Below, in pieces: positions 7,554-14,376 of a stretch of 15,129 nt of DNA; position 1 is the stretch's first letter; every line of letters starts with the position of its first letter. The stretch covers positions 1-15,129 of the forward strand of contig JAVVTJ010000024.1 in assembly GCA_036653755.1 (NCBI GenBank), read 5' to 3'. The notes beneath the pieces were generated by a model that had not been told where the DNA came from, ran no database searches, and was given only the letters and a program-made list of their open reading frames with translations. The DNA comes from RGIG5057 sp036653755 (GTDB taxonomy: Bacteria; Bacillota; Clostridia; TANB77; CAG-465). Made by a program: the position numbers and the translations under genes.

Positions 7554-8674
7554 AAGTAAAACAAATTAAATATTTATTGAATAAATCAATTGAAGAAAAT
7601 ACACCCAATCTATTTGAATCTATTATCAAAGAACCAATTGTAAAGAAGGAGGTATTCAGTATGAATACAAATTTAGAAAAAAAGTCTCATAAAAAGTATA
7701 TAATTATTCCTGCGGTAGCTTCACTTGCTATATGTTGTTTTACATTTTGTGCTTTATATTTTGTACAAAATCAGGTAGAAACATTACTTTCTTTAGATGT
7801 TAATCCATCAATAGAATTAGTGTTAAATAAACAAGAAAAAGTAATAAGATGTAATGCGAAAAATAAAGATGCAGAAAAAATAATTGAAGGTATGAATTTA
7901 AAAAATATAGAAGCGGATATAGCTTTAAATGCAATAGTAGGTTCATTATATAAAAGTGGATATTTAGAAAAAAATTCAAAAGAAAATGATATTTTATTAA
8001 GTATAGATAATAAAGATAAAACTAAAACAAAAAAATTAGAAAGTAAATATACTAATTTAGTAAAAAATACTCTTAAAAGTAATCATACTTCTGGAACAAT
8101 ATTAATTCAAAATGATAATTCAACAGATTCTACAAAAAGATTATCAAAAGAATATGAAATTTCAGAAGGAAAAGTTTCACTTATTGAAAAAATAATAGAA
8201 AAATCTCCTGATTTAAATTTTGAAAAGTTATCTAATATGAATATTAATGAACTTTTAAATTATATAAATACTAATAACATAAAAGTAGATGATTTAGAAA
8301 AAGATGATATAGATGATGATAGTGATGATATATTAGATAATTCAAATGATGTTAAAGAAAAAGAGCAAGATAAAGTAAAAGATGATAAAGAAAAAAAAGA
8401 AGAGATAATAAAAGATAATATTGAAAAAGAAGAAGAAAAAATAAAAAAAGAACAAGATAAAATAAAAGAAGAAAAAGAAAAAGAAGCTGAAAAATTAAAG
8501 AAAGAGCAAGAAAAAATAAAAGAAGAACAAGAGAGAATAAAAGAAAAGCAAGATAAAATAAAAGAGCAAAAAGATAAAGAATTAGAAAAACTAAAAAAAG
8601 AGCAAGAAATATTGAAAGAGCAGCAAGAAAAAGAGCAAGAAAAATTAAAGGATAAACAAGAAGAAAAAGAATAA
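7550..8674 (+). CDS. RsgI-like membrane anti-sigma factor with charged helical tail
   Basis: A 374-residue single-pass membrane protein expected to hold the upstream ECF factor inactive. The cytoplasmic N terminus (about 1-48) is short and carries no zinc-finger motif. The membrane helix is at about 50-72. The extracytoplasmic part starts with LLSLDVNPSIELVLNKQEKV (79-98), the hallmark of the RsgI middle domain, which extends to roughly 190-240. From about 248 to the end it is almost purely Lys, Glu, Gln and Asp with Ile or Leu at seven-residue spacing (EKIKEEQ, ERIKEKQ, DKIKEQK), predicting a long single helix or coiled coil. RsgI proteins often end in carbohydrate-binding or enzyme domains; here the charged rod takes that place. 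AAGGAGG at 7537-7542 serves the start overlapping the sigma stop. A second strong ribosome site precedes in-frame Met38. Confidence 0.85.
   Translation: MKVKQIKYLLNKSIEENTPNLFESIIKEPIVKKEVFSMNTNLEKKSHKKYIIIPAVASLAICCFTFCALYFVQNQVETLLSLDVNPSIELVLNKQEKVIRCNAKNKDAEKIIEGMNLKNIEADIALNAIVGSLYKSGYLEKNSKENDILLSIDNKDKTKTKKLESKYTNLVKNTLKSNHTSGTILIQNDNSTDSTKRLSKEYEISEGKVSLIEKIIEKSPDLNFEKLSNMNINELLNYINTNNIKVDDLEKDDIDDDSDDILDNSNDVKEKEQDKVKDDKEKKEEIIKDNIEKEEEKIKKEQDKIKEEKEKEAEKLKKEQEKIKEEQERIKEKQDKIKEQKDKELEKLKKEQEILKEQQEKEQEKLKDKQEEKE
7646..7663 (+). promoter_or_regulatory. Internal in-frame ribosome site and ATG in anti-sigma gene
   Basis: AAGGAGG at 7646-7652 stands 8 bases before the in-frame ATG at 7661-7663 (codon 38). 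It is as good a Shine-Dalgarno as that of the annotated start at 7550. Initiation here would give a 337-residue product that keeps the membrane and RsgI-like domains but lacks the N-terminal 37 residues where sigma binding is expected. Use of this site is inference; the match may come from the Lys-Lys-Glu-Val codons. Confidence 0.45.
8353..8672 (+). repeat. Degenerate purine-rich repeat tract inside anti-sigma gene
   Basis: About 320 bases composed almost entirely of A and G on the plus strand, built from imprecise units such as AAAGAGCAAGAAAAA encoding Lys-Glu-Gln-rich heptads. The tract is prone to slippage and so could vary in length between strains. Confidence 0.7.
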
Positions 8675-8684
8675 TAAGTAGCAA

Positions 8685-8719
8685 GTTAACTAGGTATAAA
8701 AATATATCTAGTTAATTTT
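8685..8719 (+). terminator. AT-rich hairpin terminator after the sigma/anti-sigma operon
   Basis: TTAACTAG at 8686-8693 pairs with CTAGTTAA at 8708-8715. GTATA and TATAT extend the stem through one G-U pair around an AAAA loop. A short T-run follows (8716-8719). The stem is long but poor in GC, so efficiency may be moderate. Confidence 0.6.
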
Positions 8720-8752
8720 ATTATAAATTAGTTAATAAAATTAAAACAATTA

Positions 8753-8780
8753 TTGACAAATTAAAAAAAAATGATATACT
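8753..8780 (+). promoter_or_regulatory. Promoter of the rubrerythrin-ferredoxin-rubredoxin operon
   Basis: TTGACA at 8753-8758 and TATACT at 8775-8780 with a 16-base spacer. Transcription should start close to 8787, right at the inverted repeat described separately. Confidence 0.7.
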
Positions 8781-8788
8781 ATAAATAG

Positions 8789-8806
8789 TAATAATTATCA
8801 TTATTA
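8789..8806. promoter_or_regulatory. PerR/Fur-like inverted repeat
   Basis: TAATAAT at 8789-8795 and ATTATTA at 8800-8806 form a perfect 7-base inverted repeat with a 4-base spacer. Read as a 15-mer from 8789 it matches 11 of 14 defined positions of the PerR/Fur 7-1-7 boxes. It lies at the predicted transcription start, where a repressor would block the polymerase. Clostridial rubrerythrin genes are known PerR targets. AT-richness raises the chance of a random match. Confidence 0.4.
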
Positions 8807-8825
8807 TGTACTAGGAGGAAAAAGT

Positions 8826-9275
8826 ATGGATATTAAAGAATTATCTTATGGAGAAATAGAATCAATATTTTTAAATTTAGCAAATGGATGTGAAAAACAA
8901 TATAATGAAGAAGAATCAAAATTATTTCTTTCGTTAGCAAAATATTATTCAGAAAAAGCAGAAAATAAAAGTGGAAATATTGAAGATATTAAAAAAAATT
9001 TAGAAGAAGAAATGTCTACGTTATATGTTGATGCAAAAAAAGAAGCAGAATTAATAAATGACCGTGGTGCAAAAAGAGCATTAATATGGAGTGAAAAAGT
9101 TACAATGCTTATGAATGGTTTAATCAATCGTTATAAATTACAAGGTGATACTTTTTTAGATAATACAAAAATATTTGTTTGTGAAATATGTGGATTTATA
9201 TATGTTGGTGATTTAAAACCTGAAATATGTCCTATATGTAAAGTACCAAATGAAAAAATTCATGAGATTGTATAG
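8826..9275 (+). CDS. Rubrerythrin-like protein with rubredoxin domain, diiron ligands apparently lost
   Basis: A 149-residue cytoplasmic protein. The C-terminal 35 residues are a rubredoxin-type iron site with Cys119-X2-Cys122 (FVCEICGFIY) and Cys135-X2-Cys138 (EICPICKVP). The N-terminal part (about 1-110) is helical, and AKKEAELINDRGAKRALIW resembles the second half of a rubrerythrin four-helix domain. Normal rubrerythrins have two EXXH motifs binding a diiron centre that reduces hydrogen peroxide. Here no EXXH is present, and the only histidine is His146 at the very C terminus, so peroxidase activity is doubtful and an electron-transfer or regulatory role is possible. AGGAGG at 8813-8818 precedes the ATG. 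It is first in a three-gene redox operon, 15 bases before the ferredoxin start. Confidence 0.85.
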   Translation: MDIKELSYGEIESIFLNLANGCEKQYNEEESKLFLSLAKYYSEKAENKSGNIEDIKKNLEEEMSTLYVDAKKEAELINDRGAKRALIWSEKVTMLMNGLINRYKLQGDTFLDNTKIFVCEICGFIYVGDLKPEICPICKVPNEKIHEIV

Positions 9276-9290
9276 AAGGTGGTAAATAAT

Positions 9291-9791
9291 ATGGAAAAAA
9301 GAGCTGTTAGAAATATAAAATTATGTACAAAAGATTGTTTATGTTTATATGTTTGTCCTACAGGAGCAACTGATACGGAAAATGGACAGATAGATAATTC
9401 AAAATGTATAGGATGTGGAGCATGCGAGCATGCTTGTAAATCTCATGCTATATCAATGGTACCATATAAATATCCAAAACAACAAGAAAAGCAAGATGTT
9501 ATGTGCCAAAAATTAAGAAAAATAGCAAAATCTAAAATTGATAATAAAAATATAGCTAATAATATGTTAAATAATGAAGAAAATAAAAATATAAAAAAGT
9601 TATTTAAAGCTATATCATTATCAAATAAAATAATGGCAGAAGAATTAATGCGTGAATCTGGATATTTACTTCCACAAAGTGAAAATACAATAAAGCTTTT
9701 AATAAAATTATCTGAAGATGAAAATTTAGATGAAGAAAAATTAAAAGAAATTAATAAATTAATAATATTGCTAAAAAATAATATAGAATGA
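9291..9791 (+). CDS. Two-cluster [4Fe-4S] ferredoxin with helical C-terminal extension
   Basis: Electron carrier of 166 residues. Start ATG 9291 is chosen because AAGGTGG at 9276-9282 lies 8 bases upstream; an in-frame GTG at 9279 falls inside that ribosome site. The second cysteine motif is standard, CX2CX2CX3C at Cys39, 42, 45 and 49, though followed by Lys instead of Pro. The first is unusual: Cys12-X3-Cys16-X-Cys18-X3-Cys22-Pro (LCTKDCLCLYVCPTGA). I recall this variant in clostridial ferredoxins encoded beside rubrerythrin, so it is probably functional. Residues 61-166 are helical, charged and free of further cluster motifs apart from Cys71; their role is unknown. With its neighbours it probably relays electrons for oxygen or peroxide detoxification. 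Confidence 0.88.
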   Translation: MEKRAVRNIKLCTKDCLCLYVCPTGATDTENGQIDNSKCIGCGACEHACKSHAISMVPYKYPKQQEKQDVMCQKLRKIAKSKIDNKNIANNMLNNEENKNIKKLFKAISLSNKIMAEELMRESGYLLPQSENTIKLLIKLSEDENLDEEKLKEINKLIILLKNNIE

Positions 9792-9809
9792 TAAAATGGG
9801 GGTGAAATT

Positions 9810-9947
9810 ATGAAATACAAATGTACAATATGTGGATATATTTATGATAATGAAACAGAAGATGTAAAATTTGAAGAATTACCAGAAACTTGGGTTTGTC
9901 CATTATGTGGAGCACCAAAGTCAATGTTTGAAAAAGTTGAAGAATAA
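9810..9947 (+). CDS. Rubredoxin, short 45-residue form
   Basis: Small iron-sulfur electron carrier, easily missed because it has only 45 codons. Translation begins MKYKCTICGYIYD and contains Cys5-X2-Cys8 and Cys30-X2-Cys33 (WVCPLCGAPK), the complete Fe(SCys)4 site, with the expected aromatic residues Tyr10, Tyr12 and Trp28. Most rubredoxins have 52-54 residues; this one lacks the loop between the two cysteine pairs, as does the 45-residue rubredoxin of Desulfovibrio desulfuricans. A GGGGGTG ribosome site precedes the ATG, 18 bases after the ferredoxin stop. It is last in the operon and directly followed by a strong terminator. It is the probable electron donor for the rubrerythrin-like protein. 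Confidence 0.95.
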   Translation: MKYKCTICGYIYDNETEDVKFEELPETWVCPLCGAPKSMFEKVEE

Positions 9948-9958
9948 ATTAATTTTAG

Positions 9959-9988
9959 CAGGGAATATATTATTCCTTGTTTTTTTTT
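9959..9988 (+). terminator. Intrinsic terminator after rubredoxin
   Basis: CAGGGAATA (9959-9967) pairs with TATTCCTTG (9971-9979), including one G-T pair, around a 3-base loop. Nine T follow immediately at 9980-9988. Confidence 0.9.
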
Positions 9989-10010
9989 GTTACATAATAT
10001 TCAATATATA

Positions 10011-10041
10011 TTGTGTCATTAAAAAATATGATACATATAAT
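10011..10041 (+). promoter_or_regulatory. Possible promoter of the DUF11 gene
   Basis: CATATAAT at 10034-10041 can be read as a sigma-A -10 (TATAAT, 10036-10041) with a poor -35, or as a near match to the sporulation sigma-E -10 box (CATACAAT) with GTCATT at 10015-10020 as a weak -35. The sequence does not decide between them. Confidence 0.35.
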
Positions 10042-10084
10042 GTAGTAGAGATAATATCTCTAAATTTTAAAGGGGGATTGGCTT

Positions 10085-13000
10085 ATGCCAGTAATTAATA
10101 AAACTGTTGATAAAACCATTGTCAATGGTTCTGAAATATTTATTTATACTTTTAATGTATCATATAGTGGATTAATACAACCAGCACAAAATGGAAAATT
10201 AGTAGATTTTTTTCCTAGTGAAATTGTATATCAATTACCACCAGTTGGAGGACAACTTGTTAGTATAACACCGATTGCTGCACCAGGAGGTACAAATGTT
10301 GAATTTAATTTTGGACCTGTTAATGCAGGAACATCATTAACATTTACTGTTTCTTGTGAGTTTGGACCAGGACGTTCAAATGGAGATACTTTTACAAATG
10401 TAGCTAAATTATATGCTGATAATGTATTAATGGAAACAGCAACTGCACCAATGGTAACATTAAATTTAACTAAAAATTTTATACTAATGAAATCACCAGC
10501 AATATCTGCGCCAGTAGTGCCAGGTCAAGTTGTAACATTTATGATAAATTTACAAAATAAAGGCGATGCAGGAGCAGAACTTACTAATATATCAATAACA
10601 GATATACTTCCTGCAACTTTAATACCAGTAACTAGCTATTTACCTGTTGGGAATGATACAGGAACATCTCAATATACAGATACCACATATAATGGACGTA
10701 CAGGTACTTGGACAGGAAATACTTTAAATTTTACGCTACCAAGTTACAAAGGAATAGAATATAAAATATTATTTAAAGCTACAGTAGCAGCAGATGTTGT
10801 TCCTGGAAGTAGAATTACAAATACAGCAGATTGGACTGCAAATGGAACCGCAATGCCACCAGCAAGTACTACTTTTACAGTATTTGAAAATATAGCAAAT
10901 GCAATGTTACAAAAAGGAGCACCAGAATTTGCAAAAATAGGTGAACCTATATTATATTATTTACTTTCTAAAAATACAGGAACTGTAAATTTTGATAATT
11001 GTATAATGATAGATACACTTCCAAAAGAAGTAGATATTACAAAAATATCATTTAGTTTTGGAGGAGAACTTCCAGAAAAATATTCGTTATATATAGAAAC
11101 ATCTAATGCAGTTGGAACGTATATTCCGGTATTAACAAACTCAAGTATAAATAGTGGAGCAATTGATTTATCACCATTTATTACACCCGGTAATAGAGTA
11201 CTTTCTGTAAAAGCTGAAATATCATCTGTTACTCCAATTAATATAGGAAACTGGTTATATTTATATGGAAGTGTAAATAATAGTGCAACATTAAATCAAA
11301 TAATAACTAATAATTCAAATTTATCTGCAACTTCTTCACTTGGTAATTTGACTAAAACTTCAAATGCTAATACAACATTAAATGGCAGATCAATATTAAA
11401 TATATCTAAAACTATTTCACCGGAGTTATCTGCATATTATCCATTAAATGAATTTAGAATAAATTTATTAACTTCTACAAATACTTCTATGATAATAAAT
11501 CCTGTTTTATCAGATTTATTACCACTTGGAATAGCATATATACCAAATAGTTATTATTATGTATTTACAGATATATTTACAGGAAAAACTTATGATTCAA
11601 GAAATCCAGGTTTTCCTATTCAAGCACCTATACCTGAGATAATAAAAAATTATAATTCAACTGGTAGAACATTAGTGAAATTTAGTTTTACGAATTATAT
11701 ATTACAACTACTTTCTACAATTCAAGTATTTTTTGATGTAATTGTAGAACTAAATCCGCCTTCTAGTTTTACTAATATAGGATATGAAGGAAATCCAGGT
11801 AATAATACTGTAATTGATGGTATTGCATATAATGATGTATTAGATTTAGATGTAGATACTATTACAAATGAACAAATTGCTCAAAGTAATGCTATTACAG
11901 CAGCAATTTTAACTACTTCAGAGTTTTCTCTTGAAAAATGGGTAAAAGGAAATCAAGATACAAATTTTAGTAAATCTGGATTTACAACAGCAGGTGGAAA
12001 GATTATATATAATTTAAATGTTACAAATAATCAAAATACAAATTTACAAAATATAGATATGGTAGATATTTTGCCATATGTTGGAGATACAGGAGTTATT
12101 TTAAATACAACTCCAAGACAGTCACAATTTAATGTTTATGCAAATACAGTAGTTACAGCTAAAATTGTTAATATTTTAGGAGATCCAGTTGATCCAAATC
12201 CTGATATTACTATTGAATATTCAACAAGTAAAGATCCTATTAGATTTGATCAAACAGGAACTGGTACTATTGGTAGTGGAACTTGGAGTATAGTACCACC
12301 ATCAGATATTACAACTATTCAAGCAATTAGAGTAACTACAGGTAAGTCAGTTATATTAAAACCATATGAAAGATTAATAGTAACAATTGATGCTTTAGCA
12401 CCAGTTGGAACTTTAATAAATAAAATAGCATATAATTCATTTGCAGTTAAAGCAGATAAATTAGTTGGAGGAGTATTAAGTCCTATGAATCCAGCAGAAC
12501 CTAATAAAGTTAGTGTACAAATTGCTTCATCTCAAATGGGATCAATAGGAAATTTTGTATGGAATGATTTAAATAGTAATGGAATTTATGATTTACAAGA
12601 ACCAGGAGTAAATGGAATTACAGTGCAGTTATATGATGAAAATAACAACCTATTACAAACAACAACTACAACAAATGATTTTTTAAATAATCCTGGATAT
12701 TATAATTTTACAAATTTAACTGCTGGAAATTATTATGTAAAATTTATTCCAAACAATGTATATGGTTTAACTATTTCACAACCTAGTGTAGTAAATGGAA
12801 GTAAACCAAATCAAACAACAGGTCTTAGTGATTTAATAACTTTAAACACAAGTCAAGTAATTACAACAATGATTGCAGGTCTTGTATCAAAACAATGTAA
12901 TCCTCCTGTTATAAATGCTTCTAATAAAAGAATATTATTAGGAACTACTTTCAATCCATTAACTGGTGTTACTGCAACTGATTGTTTAGGTGATGATATA

Positions 13001-13375
13001 ACTTCAAGTATTATTGTAACTGCTAATGATGTAGATACTAGTAAAGTAGGGGTATATCACGTAACTTATAGTGTAACAGATAAAAATGGTCAAACAACAA
13101 TAAAAACAATTATAGTTATAGTGTATACAACAGATTCACGTGATCAAGCAATTAATGATATAATTGAATCAGTTGCTTTAATGCAAACAGCATTATCTCA
13201 TATAATAAATGCAGAGGGTGAAAAAATACAAAAAGTATTAGAAATTAAATCTACAAATGAAGAAATGATAAAAATAAATAATTCTGTTGAAAAAACTATA
13301 AATAATATTACAAATTTAGAAATAATATTAAAAAGTAAATTAGAAATATTTAAATGCAAATATTGTAATATGTAA
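10085..13375 (+). CDS. Large modular surface/appendage protein: DUF11 repeats, SdrD_B-like and Ig-like domains
   Basis: A 1096-residue protein with no signal peptide, membrane helix or sorting motif. From the N terminus come about five DUF11-like beta modules (roughly 1-130, 131-265, 266-425, 436-600, 612-815), each with an ITDILP/MVDILP-type motif. Next is an SdrD_B/Cna-B-like module (about 819-935) opening GNFVWNDLNSNGIYD, whose Asp/Asn-rich loop looks calcium-binding. A DUF5011/HYR-like Ig domain follows (about 938-1015), then a helical C-terminal segment (about 1017-1096) with SVALMQTALSHIINAEGEKI. I recall that segment at the ends of other Firmicute repeat proteins. DUF11 proteins occur in the spore appendages of Clostridium taeniosporum, so a spore-surface role is plausible; a tail-fibre-like role is the alternative. 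AGGGGG at 10071-10076 sits 8 bases before the ATG. The cargo or ligand is unknown. Confidence 0.85.
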   Translation: MPVINKTVDKTIVNGSEIFIYTFNVSYSGLIQPAQNGKLVDFFPSEIVYQLPPVGGQLVSITPIAAPGGTNVEFNFGPVNAGTSLTFTVSCEFGPGRSNGDTFTNVAKLYADNVLMETATAPMVTLNLTKNFILMKSPAISAPVVPGQVVTFMINLQNKGDAGAELTNISITDILPATLIPVTSYLPVGNDTGTSQYTDTTYNGRTGTWTGNTLNFTLPSYKGIEYKILFKATVAADVVPGSRITNTADWTANGTAMPPASTTFTVFENIANAMLQKGAPEFAKIGEPILYYLLSKNTGTVNFDNCIMIDTLPKEVDITKISFSFGGELPEKYSLYIETSNAVGTYIPVLTNSSINSGAIDLSPFITPGNRVLSVKAEISSVTPINIGNWLYLYGSVNNSATLNQIITNNSNLSATSSLGNLTKTSNANTTLNGRSILNISKTISPELSAYYPLNEFRINLLTSTNTSMIINPVLSDLLPLGIAYIPNSYYYVFTDIFTGKTYDSRNPGFPIQAPIPEIIKNYNSTGRTLVKFSFTNYILQLLSTIQVFFDVIVELNPPSSFTNIGYEGNPGNNTVIDGIAYNDVLDLDVDTITNEQIAQSNAITAAILTTSEFSLEKWVKGNQDTNFSKSGFTTAGGKIIYNLNVTNNQNTNLQNIDMVDILPYVGDTGVILNTTPRQSQFNVYANTVVTAKIVNILGDPVDPNPDITIEYSTSKDPIRFDQTGTGTIGSGTWSIVPPSDITTIQAIRVTTGKSVILKPYERLIVTIDALAPVGTLINKIAYNSFAVKADKLVGGVLSPMNPAEPNKVSVQIASSQMGSIGNFVWNDLNSNGIYDLQEPGVNGITVQLYDENNNLLQTTTTTNDFLNNPGYYNFTNLTAGNYYVKFIPNNVYGLTISQPSVVNGSKPNQTTGLSDLITLNTSQVITTMIAGLVSKQCNPPVINASNKRILLGTTFNPLTGVTATDCLGDDITSSIIVTANDVDTSKVGVYHVTYSVTDKNGQTTIKTIIVIVYTTDSRDQAINDIIESVALMQTALSHIINAEGEKIQKVLEIKSTNEEMIKINNSVEKTINNITNLEIILKSKLEIFKCKYCNM

Positions 13376-13400
13376 TAATATTTTAAAATAAAGATAATAT

Positions 13401-13448
13401 AAGTTATATCAAATGTTGAAGATTATTTTCTAACATTTGATATAACTT
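13401..13448. terminator. Long perfect AT-rich hairpin
   Basis: A 17-base perfect inverted repeat (13401-13417 with 13432-13448) around a 14-base loop, 25 bases after the DUF11 gene stop. No strong T-run follows on the plus strand (only TTTA), and a shorter run is found on the other side, so it may be a weak terminator or an mRNA 3'-end stabiliser. Confidence 0.55.
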
Positions 13449-13527
13449 TATTCATTATGTATATTTTAATTTATAGTTATATTAATTTAAATATTTGAAT
13501 ATGATATATAAACATAAGGAGGTTTTT

Positions 13528-14304
13528 ATGATTTCTAAAATACAATTAAAAAGAGGTAATAGCGTTAATATACCAAAAGTTACACTTTCAGATGGAGAAC
13601 CACTATTTTCAACTGATACAAATAAGTTATATATAGGAAATGGTAGTAATAAGGTAATAATTAATGATATTAGCAAACCAGTAAATGTTAATACCTCTAA
13701 TTTTTATACAAAAGTCAAAGTTAATGATTATGGCCAAGTAATGCAGCAAGCTAGTTTACTTACTTCGGATTTACCTCCTATTTCAGCAAGTAATATACAA
13801 GGTTTAGGAACTTGCGCAAATATAAATCAAGGAACATCACAAGGACAAATTCCTATATTAAATTCACAAGGTAAATTTCCTATTAGTACAATTCCTTTAA
13901 ATAGTAGTGATTTGTTATATTTATATTATACTGGGCTAGATGTAAATATTTCTTCTACTGTTAAAATGGTATTTAATAATAACTTACAAATAGGTACAGC
14001 TATTACTATTGAACAAAATAATATAATAAATTTAAATATAGCAGGAACATATTTAATAAGTTATAATTTAACATCAAATACAAATGATGCAGCTGTGTCT
14101 TTGTTTTCTATTACATCAGGTACATTATTTTATGGTAGTTTATCTAGAAGTTCATCATCTGCAACTATTCCTTATACAAATTGTTCTGGAACATTTTTAA
14201 AAACAATTTCATCACCAGAAAAAATAGGACTTAAAAATATTGGTGATACTAATTTAATAATATCTAGTGGATATTGTTCGATGAATATAATGAAAATAAT
14301 ATAA
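13528..14304 (+). CDS. Tail-fibre-like protein: Mtd_N-type N terminus, C1q/BclA-like C terminus
   Basis: A 258-residue protein without signal peptide. ATG 13528 is chosen because AAGGAGG at 13515-13521 is 6 bases upstream; an in-frame ATG at 13495 has no such site. Residues 1-46 (ISKIQLKRGNSVNIP, then FSTDTNKLYIGNGSN) match the N-terminal domain of phage major tropism determinants and tail fibres. Residues 58-125 resemble a fibre linker (VKVNDYGQVMQ, LTSDLPPISASNIQGLG). Residues 128-258 look like a jelly-roll of the C1q/BclA C-terminal type, with AITIEQNNIINLNIAGTYLI and a C-terminal GLKNIGDTNLIIS strand pair. Such domains form trimers and bind receptors. No phage structural or lysis gene is nearby, so it is either a relic or a domesticated surface, probably spore-associated, protein expressed with the DUF11 gene. 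Confidence 0.75.
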   Translation: MISKIQLKRGNSVNIPKVTLSDGEPLFSTDTNKLYIGNGSNKVIINDISKPVNVNTSNFYTKVKVNDYGQVMQQASLLTSDLPPISASNIQGLGTCANINQGTSQGQIPILNSQGKFPISTIPLNSSDLLYLYYTGLDVNISSTVKMVFNNNLQIGTAITIEQNNIINLNIAGTYLISYNLTSNTNDAAVSLFSITSGTLFYGSLSRSSSSATIPYTNCSGTFLKTISSPEKIGLKNIGDTNLIISSGYCSMNIMKII

Positions 14305-14319
14305 AATACATTATAATAG

Positions 14320-14348
14320 TTGAAAATAATTAAATAAAAATGTATAAT
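14320..14348 (+). promoter_or_regulatory. Promoter of the response regulator gene
   Basis: TTGAAA at 14320-14325 and TATAAT at 14343-14348 with a 17-base spacer, close to the sigma-A consensus. The leader would be about 20-25 bases. No TNACA-N4-TGTAA box is seen here, which suggests constitutive low-level expression of the regulator and kinase. Confidence 0.75.
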
Positions 14349-14376
14349 TAGTTGAAGATAAAATGGAGGAGTAAGT

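Noticed and set aside
8352..8684. Minus-strand Leu/Phe-rich frame with apparent membrane helices
   Set aside because: It is the complement of the Lys/Glu repeat tract of the anti-sigma gene, so hydrophobicity is an artefact.
9871..10098. A 75-codon plus-strand open frame
   Set aside because: It overlaps the rubredoxin gene in another frame, runs through a terminator and into the DUF11 start, and has no ribosome site.
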